NCBI GenBank assembly: GCA_903632075.3
Contig: CAHIKZ030002633.1
Span: 1,483,501 to 1,547,500, forward strand
DNA from: Acanthosepion pharaonis
Lineage: Eukaryota > Mollusca > Cephalopoda > Sepiida > Sepiidae
DNA length: 64,000 nt
Direction of reading: 5' to 3'
Positions 23,667 to 35,891 of the stretch are shown here, in pieces. Numbering within the stretch: the stretch's first letter is position 1; each line of letters begins with the position of its first letter. The notes under the pieces were generated by a model. The model saw nothing but the letters and a program-made list of their open reading frames with translations. It was not told the DNA's origin and searched no databases. Position numbers and translations under genes: made by a program.

Positions 23667-24098
23667 CCGAGTTAACTAACTTTTGAGTCTGCTTATTAAA
23701 TAAATACAGATATTAAATCTGTATTTATTTATTTTTTTTTTTTTTTTTTTTTGGTAGGGGTGTCCAGACATGTAAAAACATTGTCAGATAATTATTTATC
23801 TTAAATGAATAATAAACAGATGTTAATTTATGTAAATTTTCGTTCTTTAATTAAAAATGTATATGTCAGTATGTCCCTTATTTAAAAGAAATCTTTTGAA
23901 AATTTAAAAGAAAAAAAGGCTATTTTCATAATTGGAACGGCTTAGTCCAATAACTGTAAAAATTCAGAATCTATTATTACACTATCAATATTATGAACTG
24001 GACCCCCCCCCCACCTGTCTAATGAATGATAATCTAAAAACAATTATTTAATTAAAAAAAAAAAATTTGCATGGACCAGTCTACATAAAGTAGTGCCC
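23443..24098. mobile_element. Non-autonomous element with about 35-bp terminal inverted repeats
   Basis: The left end GCACTACTTAAATAGACTGG (continuing TCCATTCAC) is mirrored at the right end, whose reverse complement reads GCACTACTTTATGTAGACTG (continuing GTCCATGCA). The interior carries three T runs (23490, 23637, 23732), a C run at about 24002 and no coding frame. Target-site duplication unclear, so the superfamily is not assigned. Confidence 0.65.
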
Positions 24099-25809
24099 AG
24101 CCTTCAAGTGCAATCTGTTTGTGGTTAACACTAATGCTATTGAGAAAGACATGAATCCACTTCTCCCTATAACTTGTCCTAATACCAAAAGTTTTACAAA
24201 GCTTTTGTCATTAACATAAGAGAGGATAGTACAATCAGGTTAAAGATTCTTCATTACTGCTAGTACCATGTAACCCAATCTTGTGTTGTGTGCAGAGGAG
24301 TGATGCATTGCCAAGTAAAACCCCTTGCCTTAAAGATACCACGAAGAGGTCAGCTTGGCACCACAACATAAATATAGAATTGTGTGCATTGTTATAGGTA
24401 GAAAATCTCTGGAAATAACCATTTCTTTAATGACAGAAATAGAATAGATAGTTTAATGGCATCTTAGTCCTTTCAAAGTATTGTACAGGGGTGAACATTG
24501 TTGTTAAAAAATATATAAACACTGGAAAGTAAAAAAAAAAAAAAGAATGTTATTACTGATAACCTTGTTTCTAAGTTTCAATTTTATTAATTCTATATCG
24601 AGATTTGAACTGCCGGCCTTATGATGTTACATTGTAACCACTCTCTTTCATATATTGATAATATGCCACTCCCATTTTAATTTAATAAAATAACTATTCC
24701 GATATTTTTTCTAATTTTGAGATATCATTCCAAGAACTATGCACAAAAATTGTATAAGAATACATATTGTATTTTGTAAGTGGATTAGCTTAACTTAATG
24801 ACACAAGAACAAATATTAGAAAGACTGTGTAGTGCCAATATTTCAATCAATGAGGAATTTAACACCTCACTTTGGTTCTTAGACTGGCTCAGATGCTACT
24901 CAGAAACCAGTAGGAAACCTGTTTCTCAATCAGAATTCCTTGATACTTTTTATATCAGAACTTTAATTAAATTTTACATTTTAATTTATATTTTCTTAGT
25001 TTTTCATACTGTAATATTTGATTCTTGAGCTCTTCATTCACTTTTTTCTTCAATAATTAAAAAATAAACACTTATTTTGAAAACCTCATCTCTCTAGTAA
25101 TTTGAAATATTTCAATTTTTATTTTAAAACAACTTTTTATTTTTTTGCCAAATTTCTGATGAAATTATCCCCAAATTATTTACATGTGTTGTAAAATTGG
25201 TACAGAAAATTAAAGCCTAATGTATTCAATAGTCACTGTATTAAAATAGGACTATGTAATTAAATTGTTTTGCTTGTATAGGTCCACATTTATAGCAAAG
25301 TTTCAGTTCAGATAACATCATCCCAGTTATTTTTTTCAAACTATTCTTGCTGATTTACATAAACCAATTGCTGTAAAGAAAAGTATGCAATTTTTGTGTT
25401 AATCTTGCACCTCTCTACAGAAAAATGGTGTAATTCTAACTAGGCTACTTTACTTGAAATATGTCTCACCCAGAAGCCTTTCTATACCCACCATATACAC
25501 ATGGGTGAGTAGGTGGGTGTGTCACTGTTGAAATTACCAAATATGAGATGGAAACCTTGCTTTAATGAGAAACAGAAATTTGGAATTCTGTTTCTGTAGA
25601 AAGAATTATTATTAACTCTAAAGACTTTTTTCATGAAATAAAAAAAAAAAAAAGATTCAATTGTTTTCTAGCAATTTTTGATAATCTAAAAATAATTTAG
25701 CCATAGATTACTGAATTAATTACTTGGTTAAATGCTTTTCGAAACTTTAATTTCATAATTGATTATATTTTTAATGATTTTTTTTTTTTTTTTTTTTTTG
25801 TTCTTACAT
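24099..25809. other. Unclassified intronic sequence with one tRNA-like stretch
   Basis: On the minus strand about 24596-24655 reads GTGGTTACAATGTAACATCA and then GGCAGTTCAAATCTCG, resembling polymerase III box A and box B of a tRNA-derived SINE head. It does not match the other SINEs here. The rest shows nothing recognisable. Confidence 0.35.
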
Positions 25810-26930
25810 GGTTCACTCTAGACTTGAACTGGTTCAGATCGTAGTGATCAGGGAAAACATCCTCTTGGGAGTCTTCCACAGGGCAGTGGCTTGTAGGAAG
25901 AAGCTGTTTCAGTGGAACTTATTTCTCGCCAATGGAATACGGAGGGAATGTGGGTGATTTGCTACTATGTAAGTGGCATGGTGGGTCCTAGCTATAAAGG
26001 TTAGACCTAATGGAACCAAGAAATGTAGTTCGTCCAAGCTTTTTCTATGGTAGTAGTGATAGAGTAGTAAGAGACTTCCACATCTTGCCTGTGAGAGAGA
26101 GGTTGGAGGGTGGAAAATAATTCTTCTCCAGCAAGGGCTTGGAGATGCTTTTGAACTCTATTAAGACTGGAATGTGAGGTCTGGGCAGATCCTGCCTAAA
26201 CATGGCAACAATACTCCATTTTTGGCCAGATCTAGTTCTTATAAAAATAGAAAATAGCATGAGAAGTCAGATACTTACTAGAGCAGTAAAGGGAGCTTAT
26301 CATTTTACCTTCATCTTTAGTGATGGATTATATATAGGAGATTTACTTGAGGTTGGGTTTGAGTTTGAGGCCCAATATCCTCTCAAGGCATGGGGCCTCC
26401 TCAAGGGGGGCATCTGTTCATTGTAATTGGCAGTAGTTCAGGAGTGATGGAATGTAACCCATTTGGAGCATTGAATGTAACCAGCAGTTCCACCACCACC
26501 ACTGAGAAGTTAGTATTAGATCAGAAGAGAGGTCGGCTGCCAATCTTCGAGTGTCAAGAGTTTAGAAGTGCACCCATATATCATTGTAACAGCATAGATA
26601 TTTACAAATAGTCAGAGTATATTCTTAGGTAGATCATTTATGTACATCAGAAAGAGGGCTGGTTCAAGAAGTGCTCCCTGTGGAACATCTGGGTTGACAG
26701 CCAGGGCTACTGAGGGCTGGCTATTAATAACTACCTTCAGAGATTTTATGATAGAAAAACTCCTTCCAGAGCTTGTGTAGCAAACCTTTGTGCTGCACTT
26801 GTAGAAGGTCTTTGGGATATCTAATGCTATGGTCTTTGTGTTATGTGTGTCATCAAGGCCCTTACTAATTCTGTGTGTAATGGTAGTCAACAGTGGATCA
26901 GGCATTTTAAACGTATTTGAATGAAAAAAT
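25810..26930 (-). pseudogene. CR1/Jockey-superfamily LINE reverse transcriptase, antisense, decayed
   Basis: Minus-strand translation gives a degenerate TIALDIPKTFYKC (usual ALDISKAFDRVWH), SFSIIKSLKVVINSQPSVAL, then VPQGALLEPALFLMYINDLP, which is the P-QG-L--P-LF-LYINDLP block of non-LTR reverse transcriptases. The C-terminal part, matching 9640-10020, follows toward 25810. Many stops. Same subfamily as the element at 7540-10230. Confidence 0.8.
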
Positions 26931-28953
26931 ATGAAATTATCATTTTTATTTACATGCAGACTATTGTCCTCCTCTTTGTTCTCAATGTTTTGGCTATTTT
27001 GCCCTCTGGCCTTCTCCTTTTTGTTGTGGCTATTTTAGAATTTTTTCATTTCACTCATTAGTTTGAGAAATCTTTAAATATTTGAAACAGATCATTCAAA
27101 CCAAATGTCAGAACTGTTCCATAGAATTTTAGAAACAAGATGACTCTTGAAGGGATGAAAATTTTTAATTTCACTGAAACTGACTCACTTGGTGCAGAAA
27201 ATAAGATTGAACTTCTATTTACTGAGTATTGTTATGTCCCATTTTTAGCTTTTCAGCTTCTGAAGTTTAACATCTGACATGCCTTTACTTTCTTGTATTC
27301 TTCCTGGTAGATTTTTTTATTTTTTATTAGGCCAGAATTCTTTTTTTTTTTTTTTCTTTTTTTTTTCATTTTGGACTGTTTTCTAAAGTTTCTGTTTTAT
27401 CCAGTGAATATGATAGATTCTTTCCCTGACCTGAATATATCTGGCACTCTTTGTAATTTTGTGTGGTTTCCTGATATTTGAATATTTAAGCTGGTTGAAA
27501 TTAGATTTTGGACTCTAAATTTGTAGAAAAATATTAAGTGGTTATAAATTCATGCTTGCATTTCATAATACTTTCCTCTGCACTTCCATTCCAGATTGAT
27601 AGTTATTTGAATTTTGTTAGGGCATTTTAATTGTATGTGATTTTTTTTTTTTTTTTTTTTTTTTCAGACTCCAACGACCTCCTCCCAGTTTTAGCCACAT
27701 ACTATTTGACTTTTCTTTGGTGTCTGTTTTCCAGGAGGTTGATGAATACTATTTTAGAGGCACATGCATATTTCCTCTCTACTCATGTTATGTTTAATTT
27801 TTGTTTGTGTCCCTCAGTCTCACAACCAAAATCCTGCACCGATTTCATGTCTACTAATGTATCTGTGAGGTATCTGTGAGGTTCCAAGTTCTTTGCTTGT
27901 TGGGCCATCTGAGCAGAGAATGTGGGCGAATTCCTTCAATTTTATTTACTAGAATTTTTTCGCAACACATGAGTATTTAGTATTGTTGAAGTTATAGCTA
28001 ATATTTTTTGTTGAGATTTACAAACTCTACATTTTGTTCAATCAATGAAATATAAAAACTTAAGATATGCAAAAAACAATATTGCATTTTTATTAAATAA
28101 GTATTTTATTTTAATTATTAAATTGTTTTTAAAATAGTGGGAGTATTTTGTATGTTAAATAATAAAACTTAATTTTTCAAAAAAAAAAAAATGAATGAGA
28201 ATTAAGCTACACACCCTAGTAAAACTAACTGTACTTTGTACTCCTTTACCTGTTTGCACTTCTTTCTCAAATTTGGTTTCAATCAGTCAATGTATGGTTA
28301 TTTTAGAGGGTGTGATGGACTGATGAATAGATAGACTAATGGAAGTCACAAAATTTAATATGTAGCTCACTACCCCTTCCTATTATTTTGGCCATATTCC
28401 ACATAAATTGTTGTACCTTCCCTCTATGGTCAGCCATACCAGATTTTAATGTCATAAATTTAAGTTATTCTTCAAAACTTTCTAAAGGATGTCTGGTTTC
28501 ATTTTTGCACTTTTTATTTTTTTATTTTTTTTTTTGTAACATTTTTTTTCTAGTATGGATTGCTTGTAATTACTGACCCACTATTGTATCTAATGCATAG
28601 GAGGTTTTATTTATTTATCAATGGCACTTTGCCAATTTTATAGTTTCTTGCATTTTTAAATTATTTGTAGAATTTTTTTTCTATTTATTGCTTTAGATTT
28701 TAAAATTGAACTTTTAAAGGCTTGTATGTTATTCATACTAATTATAAAAATGGAAAATATTCTTTTTGTAATCTCAAATTGATAAGTATAACACTCCTCA
28801 TGTTAAACACTTTGAAAATGTTTAGTTGCAGAAACTAGATTTAAGATGAAGATAAACATTATATAAAAATAAAAATGTCCATTTCTATTCTCAAAACCTA
28901 AAATAAATAAATTACTGTGTTGCATATAAATAAATAATAAATAAATATATAGG

Positions 28954-28960
28954 AGCTAGA

Positions 28961-29012
<52 letters not shown>

Positions 29013-29019
29013 TCTAGCT
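28954..29019. repeat. TA microsatellite bounded by an inverted repeat
   Basis: AGCTAGAGT (28954-28962), a run of about 48 bases of alternating TA, then ACTCTAGCT (29011-29019). The whole block is a near-perfect palindrome. Confidence 0.9.
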
Positions 29020-29390
29020 TCTAATGATTTTAGATCTCCAAGAGTTTGAGAAGGGGGGGGAAAAATGCTGCTTTAATGCAAATTGTCAAGTTATCTGGTT
29101 GAACATTTAGTCTTTTTTACATTTTAGATTCTGTTTCATAAAGGTTTTAAATTAAAGTTACTGGGAAAACAGCAATTTGAAATAAGTCCTGTTAAGAACT
29201 ATAACACATACAATATTGTCTTACTAATTTTGCTATGCAAAGAATGATTTTCAAACTTGCTGTTTAAGTGCTTTCTGTTGAAATTAATTTATTTTTTTTT
29301 TTTTTTTTTTTTTTTTTAAAGGGCGTGTGCATTATGTGTTTAAGATTGTAATATGAGCTCGTATTTACACCAATGTCTTGCTAAAAGAAT

Positions 29391-29426
29391 TATATATATA
29401 TATATGTATGTATGTGTGTGTGTGTG

Positions 29427-29480
<54 letters not shown>
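29391..29480. repeat. Compound TA/TG microsatellite
   Basis: TA run, short ATGT and GTGT run, then a long TA run. Confidence 0.95.
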
Positions 29481-29484
<4 letters not shown>

Positions 29485-29689
29485 TTTTTTGTTTTCCTAT
29501 GTTAGACGGCTCATGGAAGAAAAAAATTCTTTAATATTCTTAAATTTCTTTCAAGTCAAATTGGTTTTGGTTGATGATTAGTATCGGTCATGTTAGGTTG
29601 TGTACCCTAATTGAATAATTTTCACCCCTCATTTTTAGAGAATATAACTTGTTAATTTCATTTCTTCATATTTTTACCACTGACATTTG

Positions 29690-30035
29690 AAGGCACATTG
29701 GGATACTGAAAAATGCCTTCCAAAAGCTAACAATGACAGTTTTAGAGAAAATGGAAACAAAAGGGACACTTATACTTAATATCAGAAAAAGATAGTTGAA
29801 ACTTCTCGGGTACATGAGAAAAGAGGCCTTGTAAAATTTGATACTTACAGGACAGATTGAAGATGAGCGACTGTGGAAAACAACACAATCTACCTAGCAA
29901 GCTTGAATAAATGGATGACAGAGCAGGGCTTACAAGAAATAACAAAAAACATAATTTATTAAGAGCTACAAAAGACAGGAAATCATGGAAAGCCATGATT
30001 ACCACAGTCCTGAAGCAACACAGCACATAGACGAT
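29690..30035 (+). pseudogene. RTE-type LINE 3' end, decayed
   Basis: Matches the 3' end of the elements at 1590-2345 and 52690-54190, beginning at the AFQK-like segment (GAAAAATGCCTTCCAAAAGC) and ending with the codons equivalent to ..LKQHST before a TAG. About 120 bases of the FKYLGS-to-LLYG region are missing relative to the longer copies. Confidence 0.75.
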
Positions 30036-30954
30036 ACCCTTGCTTTTATTATTAAGAATTATCTATCATGTGTTGGTCTTTGTCCAAATGTGTTATCAAA
30101 ATTACTTGAAGCTTAGTTTATATTGTAATGAAATTTTGCACTTCTGAGGATTTTCTCTTATAGAAGGCATTTGCATGATGAATATTTTATGCAAAAATTT
30201 CCACCTCTAATCTGTTAGAATTTCAGTAGATGCATATATTGGTTGTTTTAATGTTTATTTTCTATTTATTCTTTTGCCATAATTTAAAGTTGTCTTTTTC
30301 AAAGACAAATTTTAATTTTTTAAAAGCCCCTATTCCTATTTCCATGTTCATTTTGTTTACTCTACAGTTGTTGTTTATTGTGGCTTTGTTTGCACATGAA
30401 GCTGTGTATTTCCTTGATTTTCCAGATGTGCATATATTTGGCAGTGATTCTACCTCTTGGGTGGATTTCTTGTTTTTATTAGCCAATTTTTCCAAATTCT
30501 GACTTTTTTTTTCTTTTCTTTTTTTTTTTTTTTTAAAAAAAAACAGTTGGAGATCACTCTGCAAACTTTTTTATGGTTATCTTGGGAACAGTATGAAAAG
30601 AGACACAGCTCTCTGAGTTACATCTTTTCTAGTTATACTGCAAATTCAGTTCATAAGCTTTGAGGTTAGGTATCTATGCTTCACAGCTCTTGTGATTTCC
30701 ATAATCAGAAATACAGTTTAAAAGTACAAAGTACTGATTCTTTATTATTATCCATATTAGCCATAAATTATACTCTAATCCACCCAGGCATAACATTGAG
30801 TTCGGTATGTGTTTAGAATTTAGCAGTGATATTCAAAAAATTCATTAATATCTAAAAATCTAAAGTAATTAGACAATTTGTTACACAGTTGAAAGAGGAT
30901 AGGCTTGAAAGTTAGATATGATTCAGTAAAGTGTTGACAATACCATGGAAAAAA
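30036..30954. other. Intronic sequence, nothing recognised
   Basis: Contains a T run passing into an A run at about 30515-30543. The open frames around 30230-30560 are driven by this low complexity. Confidence 0.55.
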
Positions 30955-31205
30955 TATATGAGAAGTGAAGTTTTAAAATAGGAACTATAAAGAAACTGCT
31001 GATAATAATTAGCTGTCTGGAATTTGGGAGAAACATAATGTGGAAAGATGGTTTGGAGAATTTAACACTTAATAGGCACAGTGAAGGAAACTGTGAAAAA
31101 CACTGAGTAACCTACTTGAAGAGTTTGATTTAAATGGATGGCTGAACAAGTACCATGAAGACAAAGGTCTCATAAAGCGACTGTATTAACAAAAGATACT
31201 ATATA
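30955..31205 (+). pseudogene. Strongly decayed RTE LINE 3' end
   Basis: Shares TTTAACACTTAATAGGCACA, AAAACACTGAGTAACCTACT and the GAGCTACAAAAGAT-like end with the better RTE copies, in the same order. Too diverged to read as protein. Confidence 0.5.
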
Positions 31206-32471
31206 AATACGATATAAAGAATACTGTATTTCACATTTTATAAAACTGTCTAATGCATTAGATACCCTATTCCCAATTTTGAAGGGAGAAATAGGAGGAA
31301 AAAAGGTTTTCCTTGTACTTCATAACCCTCTCTACTATCCCCACTTGTACCCACTTAAAATACCATATTTCAGTATGAAAACCTGACTAATCATGATCAT
31401 GGGCCAAGAAGTACCAAATTTATGGTAAGTATTTAAAACATAATGATTAGAAGTTAACTGTAACCAACTTTGGATATATAGGATGCTGTGTGTGTGTTTT
31501 TTTTTTTTTATTTTTTTTTGTTTTTTTTTTAAAGATATTTTATAGGGAAAAAAGTCTTATAAGCAGTAAAATATGGTAAGTCCCTAAATTACAGCATCTT
31601 GGCTAAATTTTAACACATTTGAATTATCTATCCTCAAAAAAAAAAAAACTTGTTCAATGTTGATTAAATTAATTTCAAAGTGCTTTTTTTTTTTCTTTCT
31701 GTTCACTTAGAAACATATAATGTGAAAATTTAATGTTCCAATCCATTTTTTTCAAAAATGTAAGTGAAAAAAGTGCATATTATGAGGATATATCTGATTG
31801 ATAAGTTATTTTGCTCATATTTTGATACATGGAAGGTGAAGAACCAAGTTAGTGAGACGGCAACACTCCAAGTAGTATATGCAAAAACCCATTTAGATTA
31901 ATTGTCAGAAAGCACAAATATAACTGTACACTTCATGATGGCATAGAGGGCCCCAGTGGGAACCACTGCATGGTCCAGATCCCATTCGCAAAATAGTAAT
32001 ACAGTATCCTCGATATCATGTATCATGATAAGATGCCCTCCTCAGAAGTTAGTCAGGGATCTGAACGTTAGAGTATCAGGTGAATAACGCTAGTCCAGAG
32101 AAGTGTTTACCTCCAGCAACCTTGATGAAGAGATAAACAATCTAGGATTGGGAAGAAATTACAAGCATACCATCCAAAGTGAAATCGTGACATTTACCCA
32201 GGAATCTCAACAGCAGAACTTTTGTTAGAAACATCATACCTAAGTGGGAGCCCTGTCACCAACAAGCTTGCTTGGTTGTGAGGACCCACTAAGAGAAGAG
32301 GAGGTTACAAAGGCTGCTTGGAGATGTGCTGACATCTCCTACCCTCATTTCAAGTAGTGTTACAGTTTTTCAGTAATTCTAATATGGAGAATAGTGATGA
32401 CACTTTGACTGTTAGAAATAAGTTTCTAACAGCATGGTTTTTCTTTTCTTTTTCTTTTTTGTAAAGTTTCT
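31206..32471. other. Unclassified intronic sequence
   Basis: 31480-31550 is T-rich low complexity. 31850-32340 is nearer average GC and may be part of an undefined repeat, but I see no domain or terminus. Confidence 0.4.
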
Positions 32472-32650
32472 GTTTAGTCAAATCGTGTTGAAAATCCTGG
32501 TTCTTGTCTGATCATTAAAGTGAAGCAGTGTTGAAACCAGTCAGTACTTAGATGAAGGACAGCTTGGGTACACTAGGTACTGTAAGTGACCTTGTACAAT
32601 CTGAAATGTTTTAGCTTTAAATAACCCACAAAGGGTTGATAAGCCATAAA
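32472..32650 (+). mobile_element. 5S-rRNA-derived SINE copy with 3' hairpin tail (copy C)
   Basis: 32472-32590 is 119 bases long and follows the layout of 5S rRNA: CGTGTTGAAAATCCTGGTTC, TGTCTGATCATTAAAGTGAA and GCAGTGTTG (box A region), CAGTACTTAGATGAAGGACA (intermediate element) and CTTGGGTACACTAGGTACTG (box C region). After 23 bases comes the same tail stem-loop as in copies A and B (GCTTTAAATAACCCACAAAG to AAGCC, 32614-32645) followed by an A-rich end. No tRNA-like section lies between. It is not a functional 5S gene because conserved positions are changed. Confidence 0.65.
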
Positions 32651-33749
32651 AATCAAATCCTTCAATTGTAAAGTTTTAGCTTAGAATATCTTCTTAAATG
32701 AAAGGGGAAGGAATTCTTAAACTGTAGGACTGAAAATTATTTACAAAACTGGAATGTATTTAACTGCTGGTAGGGATTTTGAATAGAAAAACTACCTTTT
32801 TAGAGATTACAAGTCATTGCAATAATTTATGTAGAATTCTAACTTTACTAAGTTTTTTTATATTTAAAAATTTTTTTTTTTTTAACCTCTATATAAATGA
32901 AAAGAAATGGAGAATCTAAATTATATCCCCTTCTAAGAACTTTGACTATTAACAGGAGGAATAATAATAATAATAAAAAACAATTAGAAATAGGCAATAG
33001 AAATTTTATCTTTTATAGCCAACCTATGAACTCTGGTTAGATTGAGCTAGTAAGAATCAATAGCATGACCATTGATAACTGGAGATATGTAAAACCATTC
33101 ATTTTCATCTTTCTCAAAATGTTGACCAATTCCTCTTATGTTCATTCTTAGATATCTAAGAATGAATGTAAAGGGTTATTGGCCAACTTTTTTCATCCTT
33201 TTCTTCCTACCCACATAGTGTGTTGGAGTGGTGGGTTCTTCTCAGGTTTCTAAAAATAAACCTATATTTTTTTATTTTATTTTTATTTTTTTATTATAAA
33301 AAACAAAATACCTATCACTGGATTTACCTATTTATTCAACTAAGTTCTGTTTAATGTACAAAGTTTTTCTTTCTACAAAAGACTTCTGCATTTATCTTTA
33401 TGCTGATATTTGGTATATTAGAGCCATGGATTTGTATTTTATTTTAGAAAGTAAGTTTAGTTTTAAGAATGTGAAGAAACTGACCTTTTTATAAACCTCG
33501 GTTCAGTGGCTAAAACTAGAGATGGTAACTTATTATAATGTCAGAGAGCATGCAGTTAGATATAGAATGAATGAGTTTTTTCTTTTTTATGTATATAATA
33601 AAGAATTAAAAATAAACTGGAAAAAAAATGGTTGTAAACTTTGGCTACCAACTTTCAATTTTGTTTCCATTAACAAAAACATTTAAATGTCATTCTGTTT
33701 TTAGCTCATCAAAATAGTCTATCTTCAATTCTGATATTGCATGTTCAGA

Positions 33750-33807
<58 letters not shown>

Positions 33808-34080
33808 GGTATATGATTGGTGTATATGGAATAAATTCCAATAACCAACAATTACTATTCTTAAAAGAGTGCTCAATGCAGAGTAGAGTGAATATATTCA
33901 CTTATCAACATCATCACTTGATAAGACACCAGAGGTGTTGAAACAAAATGGCTATTTTTGTAGTGATTTTATAACGTTTGTTATAATTTTTAAATAAATA
34001 ATTATATATATATATATATATATCTATCACCTGCTCGAAATTACAAATTTTGATGTGTGTAGATAACATTCTTATTGTAT

Positions 34081-34114
<34 letters not shown>

Positions 34115-34189
34115 TTTTGTTTAACAGAAAAGTTATTCAATAAATCTCCCCTCTTCATGTTGGAAGCAACTATGTGTTTAGATTAGTTG
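32651..34189. other. Intronic sequence, nothing recognised except microsatellites
   Basis: Includes (TA)n(CA)n at about 33752-33806, a (TA)n at about 34003-34022 and a 28-nt T run at 34082-34109. No gene recognised. Confidence 0.55.
33752..33806. repeat. (TA)n(CA)n microsatellite
   Basis: TA run followed by a short CA run. Confidence 0.95.
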
Positions 34190-34960
34190 GTTCGTATGTT
34201 AGCACTCTTTATAAAGTTCTTAGGGTTTTGCTAGTTGGTCTCCTTGATGACACTCCAGATGTATTAATCCAATGGATTCAAATCAGCAGTTTTAGGAGGC
34301 CACATATTGGGAGCAACCATTCCTAGATTATTTGGGAAGAAACTGTCCTGCTAGAAAATGTATGGCCTCACCATGGCCATCTCTTCAATCCAAGTCTTGA
34401 CCACCATGACCAGTACTTCAATGTAGGCAATGACATTAACCCTGAAGCTTTGTGAGAGGGGTATTGGGGTAGCTTGAAATGATCTTCATTGTACACTGAC
34501 CAAGGACCATCTCAGACAACATGAATGTAGTGTGCATCACCATGGCTACCTCCATAGGGTCTGTACACCTGTTATTCCTTCTGTTTACTTTCTGATTCTG
34601 GTTGATATCCTTCTCATCAGAATACTGGGTTCCTATGAGTGCTTGTCCTTGTTAAACAAGTACTTTGATCAGATCACACTTTCTCTTGGATCTTGTCAGT
34701 CCTGAATTACCTTCTCCTTGTCATTTAAGATTTGTATCTGATGTCCTTGTGCATTACATGTCTGATAGCTGTTTGAGTATCAGCATGCTGGGGATGTGGC
34801 TCATGTCTTGGATCTGCTTGATAGACTTGTCAATACTTACAACATCTGAGTGCTTAGAATATTTTGTCCTCTTTGCTCCAGATGACATGTCGTTACCAGA
34901 AACTTCAGGCTATGAAGGACCTAGTTAGCTTCTTAAGAGGCCACCTCCAAATTGTGTAGC
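34190..34960 (-). pseudogene. Mariner-family transposase, antisense, decayed
   Basis: On the minus strand the 3' end translates as PP-TADLNPLD then a stop and YIWSVIKETN, matching the WPPNSPDLNPLDYYVWGVIERETN segment that carries the last catalytic Asp of mariner-like DDD transposases. Upstream are degenerate AYIEVL..VVKTWI and RPY-F-QDS-like segments and a helix-turn-helix-like N-terminal part. Stops and frameshifts throughout; dead copy. Confidence 0.65.
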
Positions 34961-35099
34961 TCATGCAATGTGCCTTTTCATTTCCTGTGACAGATTGGAA
35001 GCAGCATGATCAATGCTTTCAATACTGGGTGTGATGGGTAAATTGTTGACATTTTATATTTTTAATTTTGCACATGCACATTGTTCATTTTTGATTTTG

Positions 35100-35790
35100 T
35101 TGGCTGCACAGCATAGTAGTCAGCTGGGCACCATCTGTGAAAAAAAAAGAGCAACATTATACAAGTGACTCTGCCAGAAATTTCGAAATAGCATGCTGTA
35201 CTGCTTAGCATTCATGCCAGAAGCTCCAAGACAAACATTTCAGAGTGTTTGGGTGTCAATATGAGGACAGTGCAGGGGATTTGGAAAGAGTTGGAGGAAT
35301 CTAATGGTGATTACAAAGTTGTTTGGAGTGATCATTAATGATTGCAACGTTATGCCTCCACTTATCTTTCCACAGGACCACAGACTCAACACTGAGGCCT
35401 ATATGAAGTGCCTTGAGGAGGTAGTGTTGTCCTCGGTCAAGAGGGTGGCTGCTGGAAGACCCTATGTCTGCCAACAGGACTCTGTACCATGCTACACAAG
35501 CATGAGAACCTAGTCATGACTATCAAACAGTTTCTGCATCCACATCACTCCTTACATCTGGCCACCTAACTCCCCAGACTGCAACCCCCTTGATTATTAT
35601 GTATGGAGGTACAGTTGAACGAGAAACCAATAAAACTCTTTGTAACACCAAAGATAAACTGAAGGCAAGGATTATGGCAGCATTCACCAATTTAAACGAG
35701 GCATCTGTCCAGAAGAGTTGCAGAAGATTCCAGTCATCTGGAGACCATGGTTGAAGCCAATGATGATTTTATTGAATAAATTTAATCTTT
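35100..35790 (+). pseudogene. Mariner-family transposase (37-residue D-D spacing), internally deleted
   Basis: The translation contains GVIINDCNVMPPLIFPQDHR, EEVVLSSVKRVAAGRPYVCQ, then QDSVPCYTSMRT with the second catalytic Asp, two stops, and WPPNSPDCNPLDYYVW with the third. Counting the sequence, 37 residues lie between the Asp of QQDS and the Asp of PLDYY, the spacing of the DD37D (maT-like) mariner group rather than DD34D. A degraded N-terminal DNA-binding part is at 35110-35290 and the region with the first catalytic Asp is missing. Confidence 0.75.
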
Positions 35791-35857
35791 ACTATTTCAA
35801 GATATTTTTGTATAATTTTGGTAAATATATCTATGAAAATGCAATGTTGGTGTTCTC

Positions 35858-35891
<34 letters not shown>

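Larger units (their letters stand above)
26931..29689. other. Intronic sequence with a terminal-repeat remnant and microsatellites
   Basis: At 26964-27020 ACTATTGTCCTCCTCTTTGT and the following TTTTGCCCTCTGGCCTTCTC match the Penelope-like arm at 1034-1097. Otherwise T runs (27640-27664, 29290-29317), TA microsatellites and no recognisable gene. Confidence 0.5.

Noticed and set aside
24596..24655. tRNA gene on the minus strand
   Set aside because: Box-like sequences are present, but the cloverleaf cannot be completed; at most a SINE head.
28920..29480. CRISPR-like or other spaced repeat arrays
   Set aside because: All dense repeats here are dinucleotide microsatellites without spacers; CRISPR is not expected in an animal genome.
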